This document shows, one piece after another, positions 54,208-64,000 of a stretch of 64,000 nt of DNA. The notes beneath the pieces are model-generated. The model was not told the DNA's origin, did no database searches, and saw only the letters and a program-made list of their open reading frames with translations. The position numbers and the translations under genes are program-made. Positions within the stretch are counted from its first letter, which is position 1, and each line of letters starts with the position of its first letter. The DNA comes from Tigriopus japonicus (Eukaryota; Arthropoda; Copepoda; Harpacticoida; Harpacticidae), in assembly GCA_010645155.1 (NCBI GenBank), contig CM021320.1, positions 1,862,965 through 1,926,964 on the forward strand, in the 5' to 3' direction.

Positions 54208-57200
54208 TCACAGACACAACATTGAAGAAGCTATGGCTGACAAGAGTGGGCCGAAAATCATCATCAACATCATCATCACAAGGGGTTGCTTTCCATCGGA
54301 ATGGATGTGTCCGAGACCTGAGGAAGATATGGAAGGATAGTACTTGTTTCCAATCGGTTCCTTGGACCCTGCGGAGAGGACGCTGTTCCTGGAGAGATAA
54401 CCTCGTGTTTCCCATGCTATGCGATAATGAATTGGCCTCGATGACAACGATTGGAGACTGAAAAGTGGAACGAGGAAATGTCAAGTCTTTTGATTTGATG
54501 CACGTTTTAGCTTCCGTAATTACACTTGGTCGTACCTGATGGCAATCTTCTTGTTCGTAGTGTCAAGAACGTATTCCTTGGACATGATTTCGGGACAGAA
54601 TCGGTCGATTTTGGGCCCCAATTCCGTGGGGGTATCCACGTCCCAGATGCCAATAGTTGCGTTCCAAATGTTACAAGCCACTGACAAAGGAGAGGAAGAA
54701 GAAAAAAAAAACGAATCTCAATAGTTTTACAAGAGCAAGAAGATCCTGGCAGGTTTCTGGTTTACTGCTTCGTGAGTTCGATTGATTGCCATAATATTTG
54801 GCTCACCTGCGTTGTCCGTGGTGGAGATCTCCAAAACAAGTTGTCGAGCGGGTGGTGGATCAAAGAACCATTGGCAATGTTGATGGAAGTACGTGGAACT
54901 TGGGAAATACGATTGAGCATTCGTGTGCGACAAAGGGGATTCCAAGCTCCCTGCCGAGGGCACAACAACAAGAAAAGAGAAAACAATGAGGAAAAAGAAC
55001 ATCCAAAAAGTGGAAAAGAGAGAGTTCCACGTTCCAGAAAAAGAAACAAATCCTTAAGTGCAGGATGGGAAAGATTTTGCACTCCAAGTCCTTCTTTACC
55101 TAGTGGTGATGCAATCCTTCTTGGTCCACAAGTCTCTTCATTGTGGAACGAGTAGCTGGCCGTGTAACTGAAGGTGCTTCTTCGCTTGGGTTTCCGATGT
55201 CGCCCAGAATTGGATCCCTCATTTGAGACCAAAATAAGACTGGCCGAGCTGATGATGCTCAGAGGTAAAAGGTGCTGGAAGGAAAGGCAAAAAGGGAAAA
55301 TAAGAGATGAAGGAATTAGTTGAAAAGCCCTTTTCCCAGTTCGCACAATGTCGTTCTATGACAGGCGGCATGAAAAACAATCTTCTCCCTTGGTTTGAGT
55401 CTGAAATTGGGTTCTGTGTGGCGGAAAATGAAGGGAGAGGAGCAAAAAGAGGCACATCACTCGTCTTATAGAGCAAAGAGTGAAATACTTTTTGTGCGGA
55501 AAAGTCTACTCGTTTTGGCTCTTGATGTAAGCATTCATCAACGACCTTTCTTTGGAATTTGGTGTCCTTATTTAAAATTCAAACCCTATCAAGCATACGC
55601 TTGACAGGAGAAACTAACGCCAAAATCGATCTTCGAAAAGGTATGCACAAAAAATTCTCATGTATGTCATTCTCATTTGTTAGAATGACCACGATTCTTT
55701 CTAGTCCAAAAATACAAAAAAAATATTAGTTATTAAAATTGGAAGCCAAATGAGATTTAGCCTTTCAAAAATACAATATTGATATCACAATTATGATTTA
55801 AAAAAGAGATTGCATGAAATTTTGTGTATAACTAAAACCTTCTGCGAATTTTTAAAATCTGTGAATTCTTTCCAAGCTGCAATATCACTTTCAGACGGAA
55901 AGCGTTTTATTCGTCCTTTCAGATTTGGAAGTTTAAAAAAAAAGGACAAATTTCTAATGAAATAGAAAAATCTTGTTATAAGGGTGTATTTGACGGGGAA
56001 GCAGTCTCTACAACTTTAATGCCCTGTGGAACGGAATCTAGATGGACATAATTCTTAGCGAAAAGTTACATTTTTCTTGCAAGTGCATTTTTTACTTCAA
56101 CTTGGCGTCTCAAATCATCCTCATTTCCAACCTTTTTTAGGCCAAAAGTTCGGACTTGGTGTGAGAAGAGATAGACCAGAAAACTTTCCACTGATCGTCG
56201 TTTTTCTCAGCTTTCCTATTGCAAAAAGAACAACCAAGAACGAGAACGTGGCTTTCGTTTTGCTCCTTCACTCTAAGCAAAGTGTAAGGCCAATAAACAG
56301 AAGAACGCAAGAAATTGCTAAATTTGGGATCAAAACACACGGTTAACTCCTTTTCCAAGTTTTTACTAATATTTTGGTGACACTATGAAGAGAATCTATC
56401 TTTTGCAGATACGTTTTTTCTCCGCCAAAGTCTGGCTGATGAAAAAAATCAGATACCAATTTGGAACTGATTCCTAATAGACAAAGGTTCAGCTAAAATG
56501 TCATAGTAGTGCAGGTAGACTTGCATTTTTTTCCAGTTGATGGTACATCGCTCATCAGAATCTCACGGACCACTTTACTACCGTACAGACTGTGGGTGCT
56601 TGGAAAGTTTACATGAGATAGAGCCGTATGCAAAGTTTACGAGGACGTTTACGAGGCTACAACACTACGGCCATCTTAACAAGATCCTTCCAAGAACGGA
56701 AAGGAAATGGAACAAACGTCCATCGAGCCTAGCCTTGTGTCTGAGTCGGGGAATGGGCCCGGTCCAATTTGTTTGACGAAGCAGTATTATTCATAAAACC
56801 GTCTCGAAAAGCCCCAAGAATGGATGGAGAGAAGGAGCCATTTCTTACGCTGAAATCCCCGCAGAAGCATCCGATAATTCCACTGTAGATATCCGTGATC
56901 AAGATATGTTTGGTCTCATCCAAAGAGCGATCCGCTAGACAACGACATCCCTGGTAATCGCATTGGGTCTCACATGAGTCTCGATCATCCGGTGTGGATG
57001 ATTTCAGCTGAAAGACAAAAATTTGACTGTGTTTCGTCTTTATTTTAAGCGAACGTGTTCCAAAATTTTGGCATCTTTAGAGTTCAATGGTGAATAGAGA
57101 AGTATACACGAACAGGGGGTGAAGGAGGTCAAGTTTCAACGTGCATTTACAATAAGACGGGTGAATCTACAACCTCAGAAGTTTACCCCCATTGTTGTTC

Positions 57201-60200
57201 CCCTCCACCTGCTTAAAGCCCACGTGTCGAAAGCAAGACCAAATTTCACTAAACACACAAAGAATGGGACACTTCTTACGAATGTGCTAAGCTCCTGCCC
57301 GGAACAAATAGATTTCGACTTCGAAGTTTCGGTCCTTCTCGGAGTAAGTTTTTCTTTGGTCTATCCACACACCCTGTGTCGTTTTATGGAGGAGCCAGCC
57401 ACTATCCCCATGTTAGTGAACCCCTTCTGCTTTGTCGCAAGACTAGAAACAAAGAAAGTTTGGATGTGGCTCGCAAAATGTGGACGCTTAAGGAGAGCAC
57501 ACAGGAATTGAGAAAATAACCGGCTGACTTTGCAAAAGTTGCCTGGGCGAGGGCCATTTTTCTCAGAGTTTTGTCTCTCTCTCTAGGACAATGGTTCGGG
57601 CTTAAAGGCAGCTCGATATCCACTCGAGAAAAAATTCTCACAATCATCTCGTACCAAAGTACCCTCGCCTTTTTCTGTTCCTGTGCTTTAAACCCCAACA
57701 TTTTGGACAAGCCAGACACTTTTTCAAACTATGATCTTCAGTTGGATGCAATCAGAGCTAGGTCCACCTTTCACACTTACTCACTCACTCGCTCACTCAC
57801 TCACTCGCTCACTCACTTCAGAAAGCTTCTGGTCCAAAGCTCCTTCACGATGCAAAATCATCGGTCCATTTTTGAAAGAGCGACACTTTGGAACACTTTT
57901 CCTAGCTGCAGGGGAAAGGGAAGTGCATTAAATTTTCGCCAATGCACAAGTTCCCCGAGGCCATCTCCCAAGTTCACGAGGATAGGCGAGAGAAAGAGAG
58001 AGTTAGTTGCCCTGACTGCCAGAAGACTGAAAAGATGGAATCAAAAATTTTGAAATCTCAGGATTCTCTTGTATCAAGTACCTACAATTACAACTCCTTT
58101 TAGGAGAATGAAATATCTTGAGGTAGAGAGTCTAAATGGGATTTGCTGTACATTACGGAGCTACCGTTAAATTTGCATCATGGAAAGTTGCTAATTAGCT
58201 AAAGTAGATGCTACATTGAGTGCCTGACTTTGTACTTCCTTTCTTTTCAGAACTCTGAGAGACCTTCACTTTTCCCCTCAATGTCAAGTTGGAAAGAATT
58301 TTTGAACTTTTTCGCATTTTAAATACTCATTTCCTCTTCAGTTTGGGTTCAGTGTGTCGTCAACATTTCCTCTCGAGCCCATTTGCAAATGGAACGCAAG
58401 ATTCATTTGCTCGCTCTACCAGATACTTTAAGAAGTCCAGCATGACTGTGAACTTACCATTATGGTCACCGACTGTGACTCGGCTGGAACCAGAGTAGTG
58501 GAACACTTCAGAGCTCTGGAATTAGGCATGGACTCGCTGAGGAGAAGGTTCCAATTCTGGGGCCCAAAAATGGCACCGTTGGCTGGGCTGGTTCGTCCCG
58601 GGAACACGCGGTCACAACTGGAATTGGCCACTGGAAATCCTTCAGAAAGTACTGCAAAAAACAACAACACCACCAACAAATGAACCCGAGTTTCAATAAC
58701 TCTACAACATGTGTATGGTATTTTCCATTGTGGTAGTTTATACAATCTACGTAGATTCTGCTATCAGTGGGTGGTACAGTTTGTTCCATTTAGACACTCC
58801 TCTTTCTCCATCTCTCTCACTCTCTTTCTACTTGAAAGGAAAACTTCTTTCTTTACTTTGAGTAAGAGCTTTCAATAGCTCCCAGCAGTAAATATTGGAC
58901 TTACTACGGCAAAAGCCCTAGAAAATTGATGACTAGGCCGGATTTTACAGAGTGGGTAGTTTCCCTGACATTTGTTCTTCATACCACGTACTTCAGCTAA
59001 CCAGGCAGACAAAGGCTTTCCTGGATTTCTTACTCCCAATACTACTAGTGGTCTCTAAGCCTCAACTCTTTAGATGAAGAGATCCAATGACTCAAATATA
59101 TTTTTGTACTTGTCTAAATAAGTAGAATTATCGTCTAGGTAACGTATCAGAAAGATGCTATTTATCTTGTAAGCAAAAGCTCTTGGACAAACCAAGAACA
59201 TATTGGATTAGATATAATGTAACTTATGACTTTTCGCAACAAGATGTGATCTGAGTTCATGGCATTGGTGGGTGGTACCTCGACAGAAAGGGGCTCTGTC
59301 GACATTTCTAGCTGCGTAGACTGGCTCTTTCAGTGGTTAGGCATTCATGGGTAGGATCTGAGGGGCAGTATTAGTATGGCATGCGTAGTGGAGCGACTAG
59401 GCCCTGGAGACGATCCTCGTGGGATAACCAAAAGAAACATTTCAAAGAAGAAACGCAACGAGCCCCCGGAAGGCATCTCACAACTTTCGACACGAGAACA
59501 AAGTGAACAGTGGAAAGAATTTGATGAAATAAAGGAAAGGACCACTGCAGATGTCGGAGGATTATTGTGAACTCGCAAAACAACAAAACATCCAATTTTA
59601 ACGGGCTTTCAATGTCGACTTCGACGAGTTGCACTGACTCCGTTCTTCTTCACTTGTGAGGGTTGAGTCAGGCACTTAAAGTGAAGGGGGCTTTTAATCG
59701 AATATAAAAACAGCCTAAAAGGAAGAAGGACAAAGTTTCTGTCGTATGGGAAAGTTAAACATGACTGAATGTCGTCTAAGTTGGCAGGAAGAATCATCCC
59801 TCAAAGTCCGGAAGCATGGCCTTCGAATCTGAAAAGACTGCAGATCTCAGGGTTCCCATGGGCTTCTGAGCCATTCAAAATGCTCATCCACTTTGCTCCA
59901 TCGACCTTCCAAGTCAGAGAGAGTGGTCTCCTAAACGGTACTGAACAGCAACTTTCTGCAAAGTCGTAGCTTACCAAAGACAGAACCAAAGTGGAGGAGA
60001 GAAAAGGCCTTGTGAAGGCTGATAAAGATCAAAAAGCCAACACGATTTTTTCCCCCAGCCAATTCTCTCACAAACGTCACAATGGCTGTTGGAAGGCCAG
60101 AAGAATAAAATCTTTCGTCGTCATCTTTTCCGGGAAGAACGGGGAGAAAGTAAACACCCAGGACTCAAGGTCTTCTTGGTTCCGACATCCTAGCCATTTT

Positions 60201-63200
60201 TTAAAGAAGCCAATTTCTCAATGGAGAAAAAAGTAAAATGTCATGAAGTACGGAAAAGTGAAATTCTCCATTGCCGAGCTCGTTGAAAGTTGTTTTGTGC
60301 TCACGGAACAAACATAACCCATGTCACCTTCAGAGCCAGATACACAGTACGCTCTTGAGTTGAAAAGCGAGGGTTTCAAACCACAGAACTCCTTGGTCCT
60401 GCTGAATAGGCCATTATTATAATTTGCTTGGTTGGGCTGAAACCGTTTGGGATTGAACGTGCCCCCTCTCTGAAAGGGTCTGGTGAAAAATTGAATGGCT
60501 GGAGTTTGGCACTTTGCCGCTGAAGTCGTGAGGATATGTTAATGGTTTCGTGCCGTTAAAATTGGCGAGACTTCTCCCTTCTTGTCTTTGCTCTTTGCGA
60601 GCTGTTTTCTTTTTGCTTTGAGTGAGGACAAGCCCAACTTTTGGGACGGCTTCTTGTCCCTGAAAAATCCAATAAAGACGGGTTCACCGAAAACGACTTG
60701 TGGTCCCTGATTCTTGCCCAGGATGAGACAACCAAGATGATATAAGGGTCGACAAAGTTTCATTTATTTCCAAAAAAGGATTTTTGTCCAAGAAAGAGGT
60801 GGCCTGAACAAACGAACTCTAATTGTTTGCGTTAATCTTCCCTTTTACGCGAAGCATACTATTAAAGGAACAAATTATCTTACAATTATCTTGATTAACA
60901 TTCGGCTTGGAGACCTGAAAGGAATTGTATCGTCCAAACCAAATACAAGAACGTCAATTCTTTCAATCACTCTAATGAAAAAATCTTTAAGAGTACCTGC
61001 CCTATGACTAGATGGTGAGAGTTATTGGGCTTGAGATCACATAATGGTATGGAAAGTGAATTGATCGCTCACCGTGCTGGAATTTGAAAACCCCATCAAA
61101 TCGGTCAATCGAAGGGCGATGTGCTCTAAAGTCGAGCATCACCGTGCTGAAGTTCACCAAGAGAGGTTGGGTTGGATCTCGTTGGTGATCTTGGTTTTTG
61201 TGACTTTCCGGTCCACCTCCATTTTGGTGTCCTCGACCACTACAAGGAAATGAACAATGAAATGCATGAGCAACCGTGATCGAATTGTGATGAAAAGAAA
61301 GAGGAAGTGCGAACTTCAAACAAGTCGACAAAATTGCGTTGTGCGAGCTGAGACGACGAAGAAGAAGAAGCCACGAACTCGTCTAACACATCTCACAAGA
61401 TGCAATATCAGCTTAAGCGTGGAACAAATTGCCTAGAGTATGCTTTACTAACTTTGGTGGAACATAGAGGGGGGGGTATATTCTTGGAAATGGGATCGCG
61501 AATTGGAGACGATGGCTTGCTTATAATGTGGCTTTTTATGAGGTCTAACAGTTGTTCCTCACCCATTTCCTGCCGACTGAAGCCTCCCAGCTCTATTACC
61601 GCCAAAACGAGGATGAAGCAACTCTCTTGAGGAGACGACAACATCCTCGAACCTCCAACATGTACTAGTAGTGTGTCTGTGCCATATTCTGTCTTTCCAT
61701 GTGGTGTAGTACGTAAGTACAATGCTCCGCCCTCCTATCCTAATACTACGCTCTGCGTGTACAAGGATGCTTGAAAAAAGTTTCCGTGGTCTTTATCTGT
61801 AGAGACCCAACATTGACGGAGACAGTGGCCTTCACAAAAGTCAGCCAAGAGAGCGTTAAGGGACATCGTGAGCGGACATAGAGAGATAAGAGCGTCTCTT
61901 TGTGTCTGTTAGGGCTCATCTCAAGTTGGAGGATCATGAAGCCAATCTTGGCCATTGGGATGGCAAAAGATCCTCTCCTGCTTTTCGCTCTGAATCACGA
62001 AATCTGTACTGCGTAGACCAAGTTTAACACTTACTGCAGATCATTTAACCTTTGGGTGATGGGTGAGCAGATCTTGTCGATTATATTGGAGTCCCCTGGG
62101 TGGCGCAAAAGTTGACTTGGAACTGAAATCGTAATGGAGGACTCGCAGGATTTTCCTCTGAAAGAAAGAAAAAAACGAGAAAAAAGGTGATGGGAGTCAT
62201 GAAATATGCATGAAGTGAAGAGTAAGAGGAAACAGAAACCAGGGCCGTGTCAATGTCGGAGAGTAAAATGGAGAAACGAGTTGAAGGACCGGGATCTGAT
62301 CAAGGGTCGCTCTTGAATTGGGTATTTTCTTCATGGTTTTGCAAGACGGAGTTCAAAGATCGAGGCTTACCGCAACTTGAACGTGTTCAGTTGTAGAATT
62401 AAGACATCGCCAGGGTTTCCCTTGAATACGAGAGTGCAATCATCGTTATCTGATAATTGCAGATCATTGGAACTGATCCGACCGGATCGAGTTTGGTTTC
62501 CATAATATTCTTGGATACAGGGACCACTTTTCCCGGTTGGTTTTGTGTCTGAAAGCGAGTCTAGAAAATTCAGTCGGGAGGAAAAAAATACCCGACCACC
62601 ATTAATAATAGACATTGTGCAAGGAGCTCTATAACCCTTTTTCCTGCCACTCCTACACTTCTCGTATTATTCTTGTACGTACAAGGGCTTGCCAAGTTTC
62701 GAGCCGGATGGATTTAATTCCGAGTCGAAATGTAAATCTCCATTGGCCATAAATTGCAAGAAAAATACTGCTAAAATCGGCTCCCCCTCCCCCTTTCCTG
62801 CTTTTCAAATTGAAGAGATGAATGTCCTCGATGAGGGAACTTTGCATTTGAGGTTTGGGCTGCAATTTCACCGCTAAAGTTCCCTTTACAAAAATCCACA
62901 AATTGGCCTCAATATTCTATCTGATTGAGGATCTGTGAAATAATGGGATTGAGCTTATTCTCTCCTTCTTCGATCCATCCCTTTTCCAACATGACATATT
63001 CCTTGCCTAATGTTTCGGTTCCTACCCAATGCACGGCAAATGCTCCCAAACGCTGATTGTACGTGACACCCCAAAAAAAGTTCATCAAAGAAGGTCCCCT
63101 TCGTTTCGTTATCAATGGACTGACTCACTTTGGGCGGAAGTGTGATCCTGCTTGGTTTCGGAGACTTGATGATGGTGGATCGAGGTTTCCTCGCCATCTT

Positions 63201-63913
63201 CGTCATCGACATAATCCTCATCATAATCATCGTCTTGATCCTCGGCACCCTCACCAATATCATGGTCGACGCCTTCCTCGTAATCGTGCTCGTAATCTTC
63301 GTCATAATCATTTTCATCGTACGTTTCCCCTTGATCCGGTGTTTGTGGAAGATGGGCATCATGATGATCCTCAAGATATCCATGGCTGTCACTCGAGTCC
63401 CCTCTTGGCAGCAGTTCTCCATACTGATTGTTTTGCTGTCGCTCAGCCTCTTGGGCGGCCTCATCCACGAACTCAAGTTTGGCAACAAATCCGTTGAAAT
63501 TGATCGGAGGGACAATGTCGCCCGATCTGATTAGAAAAAAAGGAAATGGAAAGAGATTAGGGACGAACTTCTTCTCTTTGGTATGCAAAGCAGTTAGAGC
63601 ATGGGAGTCTACATATTTCATTGGTATCTAAAAGAACGGGGGTTTGAACATTTAATGCAACGATAGCCCGAAACACAAGTGACGTGACAAGCAAAGTCTG
63701 TACCAAATCTCAACCTGAAGTACGCAGACAGCCTTACATGAAACGGAATCTTTTATTAGTCGTTGAATTCAGGTCCATGCTCCATGGATGATGAAGGGAA
63801 GGAACGAGAGAGTCCTTCTTCAATGTGGAAATTTCGAAAGGATGAAAGTGGAACTGAGCTCGCTTTGAAGCCCAAAGGGATGAAACATGTCGTGTTCTCA
63901 GAAAAGAAGAAGA
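54208..63913 (-). CDS. CUB-domain extracellular protein with GPI-anchor signal (5' end outside window)
   Basis: Eleven exons are inferred on the minus strand: 63738-63913 (less sure), 63129-63526, 62371-62548, 62035-62157, 61073-61239, 58458-58651, 56849-57007, 55100-55274, 54807-54950, 54536-54680, 54208-54457. Every junction is GT-AG and in phase, giving about 700 residues. After an N-terminal segment (GDIVPPINFNGFVAKLEFVDEA) comes a linker very rich in Asp, Glu and Tyr. Cys-containing beta-strand blocks typical of CUB domains follow: PGDVLILQLNTFKL with RFDGVFKFQH; CDRVFPG with SPANGAI; ISSASLILVSNEGS with FSYTASYSF; LESPLSHTNAQSYFP with HCQWFFDPP. A Cys-rich segment (CETQCDYQGCRCL, CFCGDFS) interrupts them. 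The C-terminus is a hydrophobic stretch of 20 or so residues (MMMLMMIFGPLLSAIASS) with no cytosolic tail, as in GPI signals. CUB proteins bind ligands or partner receptors outside cells; the partner is unknown. An alternative acceptor at 62561 would add four residues. Confidence 0.75.
57774..57820. repeat. (CTCA)n microsatellite
   Basis: CTCA repeats with occasional CTCG variants lie in an intron of the CUB gene. Confidence 0.9.
58652..61072 (-). other. Large intron of the CUB gene
   Basis: Flanking exons match in phase 1 across this 2421-bp interval. No extra exon was clearly needed, but a phase 1-1 exon could be hidden here. Confidence 0.6.
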
Positions 63914-64000
63914 CTGGGTTGAAAAAAATGGGAAGCGGATCCAGATTTGGAATGACGACACTCACTTGGAATCTTCAAATACTAGTCAATGAAGCGTTTT

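Noticed and set aside
63057..63534. Plus-strand frames of 134-146 codons with hydrophobic runs (FVIDIILIIIIVLI)
   Set aside because: They are antisense to the acidic Asp/Glu-rich exon of the CUB gene, whose GAT/GAC codons read as Ile/Val on the other strand.
1..64000. CRISPR arrays, operons, bacterial-style ribosome binding sites or phage modules
   Set aside because: The window is clearly eukaryotic, with introns, Ty3/gypsy and hAT elements; no regularly spaced direct repeats with unique spacers were seen.

Overview
The window is eukaryotic nuclear DNA. It has spliced protein-coding genes with short GT-AG introns (often 60-210 bp), long AT-rich intergenic stretches and several families of eukaryotic transposons. 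A TTAGG-type repeat (the arthropod telomere motif), the gene set and the mobile elements suggest an arthropod, most likely a crustacean such as a copepod. That is inference; no species-specific marker was seen. Two assembly gaps are present (9526-9533 and 22276-22785).

Layout, left to right. 1-1050 (-): a secreted, proline-rich protein with YGSP motifs that runs off the left edge. 1051-19387: gene-poor DNA holding two hAT-type non-autonomous elements (6768-7330, 7831-8159), a degenerate tandem repeat (9285-9930), tRNA-like remnants, a 155-bp hairpin element (11068-11222) and a dead mariner-like element whose right end is an inverted copy of its own left end (15557-16495). 19388-21349 (+): an intronless GT92-family glycosyltransferase. 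21497-22804 (-): a secreted low-complexity protein, broken by a gap and convergent with the GT92 gene. 26071-30970 (-): a complete Ty3/gypsy-type LTR retrotransposon with identical 156-bp LTRs, a 5-bp target duplication and one 1481-codon gag-pol frame. 32115-34824 (-): RPGR, with an RCC1 propeller, an acidic tail and a CaaX box. 37105-41836 (+): a five-exon amidohydrolase/deacetylase of a type best known from bacteria. 42510-43360: a non-LTR retrotransposon relic split by a hAT MITE. 43566-43781: a palindromic element enclosing TTAGG-like repeats. 46241-49467 (+): an SLC5-family sodium:solute symporter. 50020-53628 (+): a secreted chymotrypsin-fold protease whose reading frame can be spliced, in phase, into a long ankyrin-repeat region. 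54208-63913 (-): a multi-exon CUB-domain protein with an apparent GPI-anchor signal, continuing past the right edge.

The genes do not form one pathway. Several act at or outside the cell surface (GT92 in the Golgi, two low-complexity secreted proteins, the SLC5 carrier, the protease and the CUB protein). The most unusual item is the protease-ankyrin locus: the last protease exon contains a donor that joins, in frame, to ankyrin exons through a 65-bp intron. Reading through that intron instead gives a normal secreted protease of 321 residues.

All intron-exon structures were built by eye from splice consensus and reading phase. Coordinates of multi-exon genes span first to last coding base, with exons listed in the evidence.
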